DNA from: Vibrio ziniensis
Lineage (GTDB): Bacteria; Pseudomonadota; Gammaproteobacteria; Enterobacterales; Vibrionaceae
Assembly: GCF_011064285.1 (NCBI RefSeq)
Contig: NZ_CP049332.1
Span: forward strand, 1,379,185-1,443,184
Direction of reading: 5' to 3'
Length of the DNA stretch: 64,000 nucleotides
Below, one piece after another: positions 46,605 through 56,008 of the stretch. The number at the start of each line of letters is the position of its first letter. The stretch's first letter is position 1. Under the pieces are notes generated by a model. It ran no database searches. It saw only the letters and a program-made list of their open reading frames with translations, and was not told where the DNA came from. A program made the translations under genes and the position numbers.

Positions 46605-47255
46605 TTAATACCATGCTTCGGGAATAATGATAATATCGCCTGGCAGGATATCGACATTTGCCTTCATATCCCCTTCCTTAAGCAAATCAGCCATTTTCAA
46701 ACGATATTGTTCCTGCTTTCCATCTACAATTCTCACCAAACTAGCACTGTTACCATCCGCATACTCAGTAAGACCACCCACTTGTATCATCACATCAAGT
46801 AGAGTCATATGCTGTGCATAACTAATGGCTTTTGGGTCTAACGCTTCACCTAATACTCGAACCTGTTCACTAAATGGGCCATTAAAATTATTCACAATAA
46901 CGGACACAATTGGATTGTTTAAGTAGACAGCTAACTGCTTTTCAATCTCGCGTGCGAGCTGAGTAGGCGTTTTACCCGATGCAACAATATCTTCGACCAA
47001 CGAGGTTGTAATTTTGCCATCGGGTCTAACAGTGTAACTACCTGATACTTCTGGGTTACCCCATACAAAGACATTTAGTGAATCCCCTGAACCTATTAGA
47101 TAATTGTAATTGTCAATATTTTCAGTGAGAGAAGGGTGAATGGTCGCCGTTGGCAACTCAGACAACGATGAACTGGAGCATGCTGTCGTTAACAGAATGA
47201 TACTTATCGTTGTTACACGACATAATCCACCCAATAACCCATCTATTTTGTTCAT
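46605..47255 (-). CDS. Polysaccharide export outer-membrane lipoprotein (Wza/EpsE-like)
   Basis: This 216-residue lipoprotein has a signal peptide with lipobox LLTTAC (about residues 21-26), then the polysaccharide biosynthesis/export domain (YLIGSGDSLNVFVWGNPEVS near residues 52-71) and a SLBB-like segment with SEQVRVLGEALDPKAISYAQ. It ends DILPGDIIIIPEAWY. It is the secretion conduit component typical of XrtA loci. It is the first gene of the minus-strand arm and faces the long control region with the 17-bp inverted repeat. Confidence 0.92.
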   Translation of the reverse strand: MNKIDGLLGGLCRVTTISIILLTTACSSSSLSELPTATIHPSLTENIDNYNYLIGSGDSLNVFVWGNPEVSGSYTVRPDGKITTSLVEDIVASGKTPTQLAREIEKQLAVYLNNPIVSVIVNNFNGPFSEQVRVLGEALDPKAISYAQHMTLLDVMIQVGGLTEYADGNSASLVRIVDGKQEQYRLKMADLLKEGDMKANVDILPGDIIIIPEAWY

Positions 47256-47298
47256 GATAATATCCCGCCATCAATAAAAATATTCTTCCGTGCTCTAA

Positions 47299-47340
47299 CT
47301 TATTTCTAAGAATATTTTTTCACATATTCTTAGAAATAAG
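47299..47340. repeat. Perfect 17-bp inverted repeat upstream of the export lipoprotein gene
   Basis: CTTATTTCTAAGAATAT (47299-47315) and its exact reverse complement (47324-47340) flank an 8-base spacer. It lies 44-85 bp upstream of the export lipoprotein start, in its leader or promoter. No U-run follows, so a terminator is unlikely. It may be an operator for a dimeric regulator or an RNA hairpin in the leader. Confidence 0.9.
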
Positions 47341-47693
47341 ATTGATACTAGTCTACGCGTTGTTTCTTAGGAGTTATGTTCTTATATTCTATATGGTTAA
47401 CATAATGTCTGCACATTTTTTTACCTATATAAATAACAGACCAACTGGACAATAAATTTATTTCTTGATGCTTTAAACCAGGACACAAGCTCATAAACAA
47501 ACAATACCCCGTCACTAAACATTAAATTTAAAAAGAGATCTTGGTTCAAAATTACTATAGTGCTACGCTAAACACCACAAGTAGATAATAATGTGTTCAT
47601 AAATGTGAGATAGCTTATCTTTAGCTTGATATCTATCATATGTAATTAAAAAATATTTATTTCCGATAATGTATTGATCAGAGAATGGAAGAT

Positions 47694-47760
47694 GTACTAC
47701 TTTTCTTTTGGGTCAATACTATTTGTAGTGTAGTACTTATGATGTACTAAGTTTGTACTA
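47694..47760. promoter_or_regulatory. Cluster of GTACTA motifs (possible operator array)
   Basis: GTACTA occurs at 47694, 47744 and 47755, and its reverse, TAGTAC, at 47731. The pair at 47731 and 47744 forms an inverted repeat, TAGTAC-N7-GTACTA. Four copies within 67 bp, and an AT-rich setting, suggest a binding array for a regulator that controls the plus-strand arm. The protein is unknown. Confidence 0.45.
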
Positions 47761-47979
47761 CTACTGTAAAGATAGAGCAGCGTTCCTTGTTAACATTAGC
47801 AGCGGCTCTATTAATCTATAAAAATATTATTTATATCATGTAGATAGCCTTCAACTTACATACATTAAGTTGCAAATTAAATTTGTGATTTTTGTTAGTA
47901 ACTGATTGAAATAAATAATTTATATAACCTAAAAAATAGTGACATATTGGATATGTCAGGTTCACTAAGAGAATCATAT

Positions 47980-49383
47980 ATGAATGGATCACACTTTAGC
48001 GAATTTAAACCTAGCAGTAGCGTGATAATAATTTCTGATATAGTAGCGATTTGTACAACATTTCTTATTTGTGAGATTTTATTAAAAAAGATTGATACGG
48101 GAAATTTACTTAACGATAGTTGGCATCATTCTTATATTTATTTAATGATTTTTTTGCCGATTTTATTGCTTACACTATTATCAGTCGGTCTGTATAACGG
48201 TCGGCTACGTGTCACTTCATCAGGCATTAATTCGCGAGTTGTAGTGGCGACAAGTTTAGCTTACCTGTTAGTAAAATCTATTTATCATGTTTCACTTATA
48301 AATGAGCTACCTAGTCACTTCGCTGAATACAACCTTATTGCAGTCTCTGCTTCTATAATGTTACTCAGGTTTATTATCAGTAAAACTCCATACCAAAATT
48401 TGGGTGTTAAACGTATTCTTATCCTCGGAGCGGGTCGAAGAGCCAGTCTGATAGAACAGTATATGAGACGCAAATCTGACAGAATTGGGATTGATATTGT
48501 GGGATTTGTGGAAATGGAATGTGATGCTGACGGCTCCATTCAGAACGAAAAAAAAATTATATTAAATCAACCATTAGAAACTTATGTAATTGACAACAAT
48601 ATTAATGAAGTCGTTATAGCTTGTGACGAACGTAGAGAAGTTTTGCCAAATCAAAGCTTGTTTAGTTGTAGAAGGAGTGGTGTCAAGATCATCGATATCA
48701 TTGACTTCTTTGAGCGCGAAACTGGGCAAGTTGCTGTGAATCATGTTTATCCCTCTTGGATAATTTATGGTTCAAATAATACGTACCACAGTCCCATACA
48801 CCATTCACTTTACTGGGCATTCAATGCCGTTTTTGCATTATGCATTTTTGTGCTTACTTGGCCATTCATGCTAATGACTGTCGTTGCAATTAAGTTCGAA
48901 GAAGGTTGGAGAGCACCAGTTTTGTACTCGCAGAGCAGAACTGGACTCGACGGTAAAATATTTAAAATCTACAAGTTTAGAAGCATGCGTACAGATGCCG
49001 AAAAAGACGGGGTGAAATGGGCACAACTCAGTGACCCGAGAGTAACCCGAGTCGGTGCATTTATTCGAAAATATCGTATTGATGAGCTCCCTCAACTCTT
49101 CAATGTTATCAATGGCGATATGGATTTTGTTGGTCCTAGACCTGAACGCCCTGAATTTACCAAAGTGTTTGAACATGAAATTCCATATTACAACCATCGT
49201 TTCAATGTAAAACCAGGGTTAACTGGTTGGGCACAGTTAAAATATCCATACGGTAGTAATGAGAATGATGCCGTCGAAAAGCTTAAGTACGACTTGTACT
49301 ACATTAAGAATCGTGGATTCTTGTTTGATATTTTGATCTTACTAAGAACAGCAGAAATAGTGATTTTTGGGAAAGGACGATAA
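47980..49383 (+). CDS. Priming sugar transferase of the exosortase exopolysaccharide system (EpsB-like)
   Basis: This 467-residue polyprenyl-phosphate sugar-1-phosphate transferase has four N-terminal membrane helices, a CoA-binding-like domain (VKRILILGAGRRASLIEQYM) and a C-terminal catalytic domain. That domain has LYSQSRTGLDGKIFKIYKFR, SMRTDAEKDG and DELPQLFNVINGDMDFVGPR, ending in KPGLTGWAQLKYPYG. It would start the lipid-linked repeat unit at the inner membrane. The ATG at 47980 was preferred (AAGAG, 7 nt); an ATG at 47953 has no ribosome-binding site. It opens the plus-strand arm. Confidence 0.92.
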   Translation: MNGSHFSEFKPSSSVIIISDIVAICTTFLICEILLKKIDTGNLLNDSWHHSYIYLMIFLPILLLTLLSVGLYNGRLRVTSSGINSRVVVATSLAYLLVKSIYHVSLINELPSHFAEYNLIAVSASIMLLRFIISKTPYQNLGVKRILILGAGRRASLIEQYMRRKSDRIGIDIVGFVEMECDADGSIQNEKKIILNQPLETYVIDNNINEVVIACDERREVLPNQSLFSCRRSGVKIIDIIDFFERETGQVAVNHVYPSWIIYGSNNTYHSPIHHSLYWAFNAVFALCIFVLTWPFMLMTVVAIKFEEGWRAPVLYSQSRTGLDGKIFKIYKFRSMRTDAEKDGVKWAQLSDPRVTRVGAFIRKYRIDELPQLFNVINGDMDFVGPRPERPEFTKVFEHEIPYYNHRFNVKPGLTGWAQLKYPYGSNENDAVEKLKYDLYYIKNRGFLFDILILLRTAEIVIFGKGR

Positions 49384-49435
49384 GTGACACCCGATAATGA
49401 ATTAGATTTGATTTTTTAAAGGTGATTGGTAAGAC

Positions 49436-50284
49436 ATGGAGAAAGTCAGTCGTAGTAATGCAATGACAGTGGATGTAGAAGACTATTTTCAAGTATCTGC
49501 ATTTGCCGATAAGGTCCAGTTTTCAGAGTGGGGTAATTCAAAATATCCGATTAGAGTAGAGAATAATACTGATAGACTTCTAGACATTTTTTCTAGACAT
49601 AATACTAAAGCTACCTTCTTTGTTTTAGGCTGGGTCGCAGAGGCTCGGCCTAATATTGTTAAAAAGATAGTTGAACAGGGACACGAGTTGGCCAGCCATG
49701 GCTATGCGCACCAAAGAGCAAATACACAAACACCAGAAAGCTTTAGGGAAGATGTTTACCGTAGTAAAGCATTTCTAGAAGATACATCTGGCATTGAGGT
49801 AAGAGGATATAGAGCACCCAGTTTTTCTATTGATCCTAGTAATGAGTGGGCTTTTGCAATTCTATCGCAGCTTGGCTTTACATATAGCAGCAGCACGTAT
49901 CCTGTAAAACATGACTTATATGGTGCACCCAACTGGCCACGTTTCAAGTATAAGCGTCCTGAGGGCATCATTGAAATACCCATTCCCACCAATAAAACCG
50001 CAGGAATCAATGTACCCATTGGTGGTGGCGGATTTTTTAGGCTCTACCCTTACTTGTTAAGTAAGATACTAATAAATAATTTTATAAAACAAGCAAAACA
50101 CCCCTATTGCTTTTACTTTCATCCTTGGGAAATAGATCACACGCAGCCCAGAATGACGGACGTACCTCTTAAGTCCCAGTTTCGGCACTATCTCAATTTA
50201 CATCGAATGGAAAATAGGCTCGACCGATTATTAAATGATTTTCATTGGGATACCATCAGTAAGGTTTATGAATTAAATGAATAA
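49436..50284 (+). CDS. Polysaccharide deacetylase of the exosortase system (NodB fold)
   Basis: This 282-residue deacetylase has the motif AMTVDVEDYFQVSAF at residues 9-23, which is highly characteristic of deacetylases in XrtA loci, with catalytic Asp13 and metal ligands His88 and His92 in SHGYAH. YRAPSFSID (about 123) and the late HPWEID supply the remaining pocket residues. No signal peptide is present, so it probably acts in the cytoplasm on lipid-linked sugar units. It overlaps the next gene by 8 bp. Confidence 0.93.
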   Translation: MEKVSRSNAMTVDVEDYFQVSAFADKVQFSEWGNSKYPIRVENNTDRLLDIFSRHNTKATFFVLGWVAEARPNIVKKIVEQGHELASHGYAHQRANTQTPESFREDVYRSKAFLEDTSGIEVRGYRAPSFSIDPSNEWAFAILSQLGFTYSSSTYPVKHDLYGAPNWPRFKYKRPEGIIEIPIPTNKTAGINVPIGGGGFFRLYPYLLSKILINNFIKQAKHPYCFYFHPWEIDHTQPRMTDVPLKSQFRHYLNLHRMENRLDRLLNDFHWDTISKVYELNE

Positions 50285-51338
50285 TCGCATTTACATAGAT
50301 ATAGAACCTACCATAAAGACAGCCACATCCAGTGACTTACAACTCTGGGATGAATATGTTCATCAACATCCAAAAGGTAGCTTTTTTCATCTTTCTGGTT
50401 GGATAAAAGTCATAAACGGCGCTTTTCAACATAAACATCATTACATAATGGCTGTACAGAATGAAAAAATAGTGGGTCTATTGCCTTTATTTGAGCAAAA
50501 AAGTCATCTGTTTGGACATGCGTTAATTTCCACTCCTTTTTGTGTTTACGGTGGTGTCATCGCAGATAATCAATTTATTGAAAGAAAGCTTGAAGACGCA
50601 GCATATAAGTTAGGTTGTCAGCTGAATGTAGATTACATTGAACTTAGGGATCGTGAATACAAAGAAAGCTATTCACCTTGGGTTGAGCACTGCCATCATT
50701 CAACCTTTTCGTGCGGCATCGCTGACACACCTGAAGAAATATTGACTGCAGTGAAGAGAAAACAAAGGGCTGTAATACGCCATTCTTTAAATAACAATCT
50801 TCATTGGGATAATAGCCCTTCTCCAGAGCTCTGTTACGACGTATATGCAGAAAGCGTTAGAAACCTAGGCACTCCTGTTTTCAATAAAAAATTGTTTACT
50901 CTCCTAACTCAAGTATTTGGCGAGCAATGTGAAACACTGATCATTCGCACTGCTGATAATACTCCTATTTCCAGCGTATTGAGCTTTTACTATAAAGATG
51001 AAGTTCTTCCCTACTATGGAGGTGGGACATTAGATGCAAGAGCACTTAAAAGTAACGATTTTATGTATTATCAACTCATGTGCATCGCTAGAAACAAAGG
51101 CAACACGAAATTTGATTTTGGTCGAAGCAAACAAGATTCTGGTTCTTATAACTTTAAGAAAAACTGGGGAATGCAAGAAGAACACCTCCATTACAGAATT
51201 GCTCTAATTAAAAGCCAACAGGCGCCTAATCTATCTCCTAATAACCCGAAGTATAAGTACTTTATCGCCATTTGGCAGAAGTTACCCTTATCACTAAGCA
51301 GGTTGATTGGTCCTTATTTGTCAAAGTATCTGGGGTAA
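50277..51338 (+). CDS. FemAB-like protein of the exosortase system
   Basis: This 353-residue GNAT-fold protein resembles FemAB-like acyl- or aminoacyltransferases of XrtA loci. Segments WDEYVHQHPKGSFFHLSGW near the N-terminus and KFDFGRSKQDSGSYNFKKNW near residue 285 are typical. It may add an amino acid or acyl group to the polymer, by analogy with Fem proteins; the real reaction is not known. It overlaps the deacetylase gene by 8 bp and ends 4 bp before the next. Confidence 0.88.
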   Translation: MNNRIYIDIEPTIKTATSSDLQLWDEYVHQHPKGSFFHLSGWIKVINGAFQHKHHYIMAVQNEKIVGLLPLFEQKSHLFGHALISTPFCVYGGVIADNQFIERKLEDAAYKLGCQLNVDYIELRDREYKESYSPWVEHCHHSTFSCGIADTPEEILTAVKRKQRAVIRHSLNNNLHWDNSPSPELCYDVYAESVRNLGTPVFNKKLFTLLTQVFGEQCETLIIRTADNTPISSVLSFYYKDEVLPYYGGGTLDARALKSNDFMYYQLMCIARNKGNTKFDFGRSKQDSGSYNFKKNWGMQEEHLHYRIALIKSQQAPNLSPNNPKYKYFIAIWQKLPLSLSRLIGPYLSKYLG

Positions 51339-51342
51339 TTAT

Positions 51343-52563
51343 ATGAAAGAAAAGCTACTTTACCTTTGCCACAGAATCCCTTTCCCAGCAAACAAGGGAG
51401 ACAAAATCACAACATGTAATATTCTCAAGTTTCTTAACCAACACTATGAGATTTATTTAGGCTGCTTTATTGATGACCCTTTTGATCAGCAATACAAGAA
51501 AGACGTACAGCTATTATGTAAAGAAGCCTTTTTTGTCGAATTAAATCCTCAAATGGCAAAAATAAAAGGGCTAAAAGCACTATTTACCGGAGATCCAATA
51601 ACTCTTCCGCATTATTTCAGCTCCAAAATGCAGAGTTGGGTACAAAGGACAGTCTCCGACAACAACATACAAAAAGCGTTAGTCTATTCGGGTTGTATGG
51701 CTCAGTATGTACTTAATATCAATCAGCCTCAGCTCCATAAAGTGATGCACTTTGCTGATATTGATTCCGATAAATGGAAACAATATGCAGGAAAATCTGC
51801 AGGAATGATGCGCTGGGTTTATAACCGGGAACATCGAACCTTAGAAAAATACGAAAAACATGTTGCCCGATCCTGCAACATAAGTTGCTTTATCTCAGAT
51901 ACTGAAACAGAGATGTTTCGATCACTGCTAGCTTCAGATCAAAGAAGAAAAGTTCAAACTCTGGGTAATGGTCTAGATAGTGAGTTTTTCTCTCCATCTG
52001 CAAAACATCATTTAGCTGAAAACTACCCTTTAGATAAACAAAATTTTTTAGTTTTTACAGGTGCCATGGACTACTGGGCAAACGCCGATGCCGTTGACTG
52101 GTTTGTAAAAAATGTTTGGCAGGATGTTCACCGTATTCAACCAGAGAGTTTATTTTACATAGTTGGTTCTTCACCAACGAAAGAAGTCATCGAGTTACAA
52201 AAATATCCCGGAGTTATTGTAACTGGCCGCGTTGAAGACGTAAGGCCTTACATGCATTATGCCAAAGCGTCTGTCGCTCCAATGCAAATTGCTCGAGGTA
52301 TTCAGAACAAAATTCTCGAAGCAATGGCTATGGAGCTTCCTGTATTAACAACACAATTAGGCATAGAAGGTATCGATGACTACCCTACTGAGGCTGTATT
52401 CGTGTCGAACTCGGCTGAAAAACATAAAGAATGGGCAGTTAACTTACTCGGTCATGAAACTATTAAAGCTCATGCATCAAGAACTTGGTTAAAAAACAAT
52501 TACAGTTGGGAAGCCAAACTGACATCTTTACTCAGTTATTTAGAGCATTCATATGAGCCCTAA
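51343..52563 (+). CDS. Exosortase-associated glycosyltransferase (family 4, GT-B)
   Basis: This 406-residue glycosyltransferase begins MKEKLLYLCHRIPFPANKGD, a start shared by sugar transferases of PEP-CTERM/EpsH systems. The C-terminal GT-B domain has VFTGAMDYWANADAVDWFVK and the donor site VAPMQIARGIQNKILEAMAM. Its sugar is unknown. The ATG at 51343 follows GGGG and is favoured over an upstream TTG. It overlaps the exosortase gene by 11 bp. Confidence 0.9.
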   Translation: MKEKLLYLCHRIPFPANKGDKITTCNILKFLNQHYEIYLGCFIDDPFDQQYKKDVQLLCKEAFFVELNPQMAKIKGLKALFTGDPITLPHYFSSKMQSWVQRTVSDNNIQKALVYSGCMAQYVLNINQPQLHKVMHFADIDSDKWKQYAGKSAGMMRWVYNREHRTLEKYEKHVARSCNISCFISDTETEMFRSLLASDQRRKVQTLGNGLDSEFFSPSAKHHLAENYPLDKQNFLVFTGAMDYWANADAVDWFVKNVWQDVHRIQPESLFYIVGSSPTKEVIELQKYPGVIVTGRVEDVRPYMHYAKASVAPMQIARGIQNKILEAMAMELPVLTTQLGIEGIDDYPTEAVFVSNSAEKHKEWAVNLLGHETIKAHASRTWLKNNYSWEAKLTSLLSYLEHSYEP

Positions 52564-53998
52564 ACTAGTTTTTACTTTGAGAATTGGTTTACCCCTACTT
52601 GTTTGGCTATTAGTTTATTGGTCATCCTTGGAGAGCATGGTCGGTGTTTGGGCTAATTCAAAAACCTACGAACACTCTTACCTGATAGCACCAATCAGTT
52701 TATGGTTAGTATGGCAAAAAAAAGAACAAGTTAAAAACTATCCCCTAAACACTGCGTTCTTACCAATACTGCTTCTGGTACTTCCATGCCTGCTTTGGAT
52801 TGTTGGGACGTTGGCTGGAGTTGCGTTTTTTGAACACATCGCGGCAATAACAACTCTCCAATTGATTCTATGGGCGGTCTTAGGTAATCAGCGAGCAAAA
52901 CTGCTCCTTTTTCCTATATTTTACCTCACATTTTGCATCCCTTTCGGAGAAGAACTGATCCCTTATTTGCAAGAAGTTACGGCTTACTTATCTGTAATAA
53001 TGATTCGATTGTCCGGAGTACCTGTATTTAGAGAAGGTATGTATTTAACGATTCCGAATGGTCAGTTCGAGGTCGCAGAAGCTTGCTCTGGCATAAGGTT
53101 TTTGATTTCCAGCATTGCACTTGGAACGCTATTTGCGAATTTCTTTTTTACTCAAAAATGGAAGTTATTTCTTTATGTCACATTTTCCTGCCTATTTCCT
53201 ATCATTGCAAACAGTATACGTGCCTACGGAATAATTATGATTGGATACTTAAGTGATATGAAATATGCGACTGGAGCAGACCATCTTATCTATGGTTGGG
53301 TGTTTTTCTCGATAGTTATTGGCATCATGTTTTATATCGCTTGGGCTTTTCAAGACCGTGTTACAAAACAAGAAACGTTAAATATAGCATTGGCCAAAAA
53401 CGCATTGCACTATAACCTAGCACCAACTCTGTTAATCGTAACTGTACTACTAAGCTCGTCAATTTGGCTAAATATCATCGAAAAAAAATCAAACTCATCA
53501 GAATCTAGTACATACCTACCATCAACCCAGATTAAAGATTCTAAATTAACAAATTGGAAAATCACATTGCCACCAGCAGATCAAGTATCAGTAATATCTA
53601 ATCAAGATAATTCAGCAACTATTTTCCATGCTGTTTACCATAAAAGTAAAAGTCGTTCTGATTTAATCAACAGCAAAAATTCCATATACAACAAAGAAAC
53701 ATGGTCAATAAATGAAACCATACAATTAAACATAAATGGAAATAACGCAACAGGTGTATCATTAGTAAATTTAAATGGGAATTCTAAGAAAATAATCTAT
53801 TGGCACTGTATAAACGACTACTGTTCAAATAACTCTATAAAATTAAAATTTATAAAAGCTTATTACTTACTCACCAACCAAGAAATATCCTCAAGTGTTA
53901 CAGCAGTTAGTAGTGAAAGTTTGAATTTTCCAATGCTTGAAGACAATTTCCTGCACTACACGTCAAACGACGGCGAGAGGTTCGCGAATGAAAGATAA
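52553..53998 (+). CDS. xrtA: Exosortase A (XrtA/EpsH) with C-terminal EpsI-like domain
   Basis: This 481-residue inner-membrane protein has about eight helices in residues 1-270. The catalytic triad of exosortases is visible: Cys178 in EVAEACSGIRFL, Arg223 in FPIIANSIRAYG and His244 in GADHLIYGW. The segment HSYLIAPISLWLVWQKK is also typical. Exosortase A is thought to cleave and transpeptidate proteins bearing a PEP-CTERM sorting tail. Residues from about 300 to the end form a soluble EpsI-like domain fused to it, as in other XrtA proteins. No substrate with a PEP-CTERM tail is encoded here. Overlaps join it to both neighbours. Confidence 0.94.
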   Translation: MSPKLVFTLRIGLPLLVWLLVYWSSLESMVGVWANSKTYEHSYLIAPISLWLVWQKKEQVKNYPLNTAFLPILLLVLPCLLWIVGTLAGVAFFEHIAAITTLQLILWAVLGNQRAKLLLFPIFYLTFCIPFGEELIPYLQEVTAYLSVIMIRLSGVPVFREGMYLTIPNGQFEVAEACSGIRFLISSIALGTLFANFFFTQKWKLFLYVTFSCLFPIIANSIRAYGIIMIGYLSDMKYATGADHLIYGWVFFSIVIGIMFYIAWAFQDRVTKQETLNIALAKNALHYNLAPTLLIVTVLLSSSIWLNIIEKKSNSSESSTYLPSTQIKDSKLTNWKITLPPADQVSVISNQDNSATIFHAVYHKSKSRSDLINSKNSIYNKETWSINETIQLNINGNNATGVSLVNLNGNSKKIIYWHCINDYCSNNSIKLKFIKAYYLLTNQEISSSVTAVSSESLNFPMLEDNFLHYTSNDGERFANER

Positions 53999-54119
53999 TA
54001 GTTCAGGAATTCTCGGTAAAATATTTTCTCTATACGAGCCACCACCATTAACATTAATAATAAAATTATTTTTATTAGCTAAAAAAGACTTACTTAAACA
54101 AGTAAAAGTGGAGTACTAA
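53988..54119 (+). CDS. Unrecognised 43-residue protein between exosortase and amidotransferase genes
   Basis: The ATG at 53988 follows a good GAGAGG site and overlaps the exosortase stop by 11 bp; the frame ends 1 bp before the amidotransferase start, whose own GGAG lies inside it. The 43-residue product has a Ser/Gly N-terminus, a LYEPPPLTLIIKLFLLA segment that could insert into or lie on the membrane, and a basic lysine-rich tail. I recognise no family. Tight coupling on both sides suggests that it is expressed. It may simply be a translational bridge. Confidence 0.6.
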   Translation: MKDNSSGILGKIFSLYEPPPLTLIIKLFLLAKKDLLKQVKVEY

Positions 54120-54120
54120 T

Positions 54121-56001
54121 ATGTGTGGAATATCTGGAATCTTCAACTTACATAAAGCCCACAGCATTAGTCATGGTGTTTTACAACACATCAACAATAC
54201 ACAAAGTCATAGAGGGCCTGATGATGAAGGTTATTACATTGATGACTATGTTGGATTAGCTCATCGTCGCCTTTCTATTATCGATTTGTCCGGTGGACAC
54301 CAACCCGTATTTAACGAAGACAAATCCGTGTGTGTAGTTTTCAATGGTGAAATTTATAATTTTCAACCTTTAGTCAATGAGTTAAGTGAACTAGGACATA
54401 TTTTCTCAACACTATCTGACACTGAAGTAATTGTTCATGCATGGGAAGAGTGGGGAACAAAGTGTCTACAACGGTTTCAAGGGATGTTCACGTTCGCTCT
54501 GTGGGATAAAAGGCAGAGACAATTATTTATAGCTCGCGATCGTTTGGGTAAAAAGCCCCTCCATTACGCTATCACGGCCAAAGGGCAGCTAGTATTCGCT
54601 TCTGAATTGAAAGCGCTAGTAGCCCATCCAGATATTGATATAACTCTTCGTAATGAGATGACTGAAGAGTTTCTAATGTTTGGTTATATCCCAGATCCTT
54701 ATACCGCTTATAAAAATATTTATAAATTGGATGCAGCTCATTATCTGCTCATCACTCCTGAAGCTAAAGTCACACAGACAAAATATTGGGATCTATCAAC
54801 ACCATCACGCATTCTTACTTGGGACGAGACACAGCATGACCTGATAGAGCATCTTAAAGAAGCTGTAAAGACAAGGATGATGGCAGATGTACCATTGGGA
54901 GCATTTTTGTCTGGAGGGGTCGATTCAAGCGCTATAGTTGCACTAATGGCAGGGTTGCAAAATGATTCCGTAAATACTTGCTCAATAGGCTTTAATGAAC
55001 AGGCGTATGATGAAAGTGACTATGCCACACGTATTGCCGAGCGATACCACACGAATCACTCGACTAAAATCGTTTCTGCACAAGAATATGACCTTATTGA
55101 CCAACTCACCGACATATACGATGAACCTTTTGCCGATAGTTCAGCACTACCGACATATAAAGTATGCCAACTCGCAAGAGAGTCTGTAAAAGTTGCCCTG
55201 TCTGGTGATGGCGGAGATGAAATATTTGCTGGATACCGCAGACACCGCTTCCAGGTAGCAGAAGCAAACTTACGCAATAAAATCCCTTACACTTTTCGTA
55301 AGCCACTCTTTGGTGCCTTAGGTAAGGTTTACCCAAAAGCTGATTGGGCTCCACAACGCTTTAGAGCTAAAACAACCTTTCAGTCACTTGCTATGAATGC
55401 AGTAGAAGCCTATGGCAACACAATGTCGCGTTTGCGAACTGAACAGAGAAATAAACTGTTTACGCAAGAATATATTACATCACTTGATGGCTACTCAGGA
55501 TTAGAGATTATAAAGCATCATGCTAAAAATGCTCCGACAGCCGATCCACTTAAGTTCGTTCAATATTTAGATATTAAAACTTGGTTGCCTGGGGATATTC
55601 TAACCAAAGTCGACCGAGCAAGTATGGCGAACTCTCTAGAAGTTCGAGCTCCTCTTCTTGACCACAAACTGATGGAATGGGCATTTGCAATTAAAAGTTC
55701 AGATAATATCCGTTCTAATCAAGGGAAATTTGCTTTCAAAAATGCACTTGAGCCTTACGTAGACGCAGATATTCTCTATCGTCCTAAAATGGGTTTTAGT
55801 ATTCCAATTAGCCAATGGTTTAGAGGGCCACTTAAAGAAAAATTGGAAAAAAGCGTTTTGTCGCAGTCAATGTTTGATAGTGGTTACTTTGATCCCAAGA
55901 GTTTGAAACAGTTAGTTAATGATCATACATCGGGTCGTAGTGATCATGGTGATTCATTGTGGTGTTTATTAATGTTCGCTCAATTTTTGAACCGACAATA
56001 G
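54121..56001 (+). CDS. Asparagine-synthase-like amidotransferase of the exosortase system
   Basis: This 626-residue protein has an N-terminal glutaminase domain with Cys2 (MCGISGIFN) and HRGPDDEGYY, and a C-terminal synthetase domain with the ATP-pyrophosphatase loop LSGGVDSSA near residue 265. In XrtA loci such proteins are thought to amidate sugar carboxylates of the polymer, for example on uronic acids, and not to make asparagine for metabolism. That assignment rests on context. GGAG precedes the ATG. Confidence 0.92.
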   Translation: MCGISGIFNLHKAHSISHGVLQHINNTQSHRGPDDEGYYIDDYVGLAHRRLSIIDLSGGHQPVFNEDKSVCVVFNGEIYNFQPLVNELSELGHIFSTLSDTEVIVHAWEEWGTKCLQRFQGMFTFALWDKRQRQLFIARDRLGKKPLHYAITAKGQLVFASELKALVAHPDIDITLRNEMTEEFLMFGYIPDPYTAYKNIYKLDAAHYLLITPEAKVTQTKYWDLSTPSRILTWDETQHDLIEHLKEAVKTRMMADVPLGAFLSGGVDSSAIVALMAGLQNDSVNTCSIGFNEQAYDESDYATRIAERYHTNHSTKIVSAQEYDLIDQLTDIYDEPFADSSALPTYKVCQLARESVKVALSGDGGDEIFAGYRRHRFQVAEANLRNKIPYTFRKPLFGALGKVYPKADWAPQRFRAKTTFQSLAMNAVEAYGNTMSRLRTEQRNKLFTQEYITSLDGYSGLEIIKHHAKNAPTADPLKFVQYLDIKTWLPGDILTKVDRASMANSLEVRAPLLDHKLMEWAFAIKSSDNIRSNQGKFAFKNALEPYVDADILYRPKMGFSIPISQWFRGPLKEKLEKSVLSQSMFDSGYFDPKSLKQLVNDHTSGRSDHGDSLWCLLMFAQFLNRQ

Positions 56002-56008
56002 GTGCTGC

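Larger units (their letters stand above)
47256..47979. promoter_or_regulatory. Divergent control region of the exopolysaccharide locus
   Basis: This very AT-rich 724-bp region separates the export arm (minus) from the biosynthesis arm (plus). It contains the inverted repeat at 47299-47340, the GTACTA cluster at 47694-47760, and a weak TAGAGC/GCTCTA pair at 47773-47810. No RfaH ops/JUMPstart element and no sigma-54 promoter with matching spacing were found. No gene was identified. Confidence 0.7.

Noticed and set aside
47256..47979. RfaH ops/JUMPstart element or sigma-54 promoter in the exopolysaccharide control region
   Set aside because: No GGCGGTAGC-type ops core was found, and the one TTGCA-like -12 candidate has no GG at the required upstream distance.
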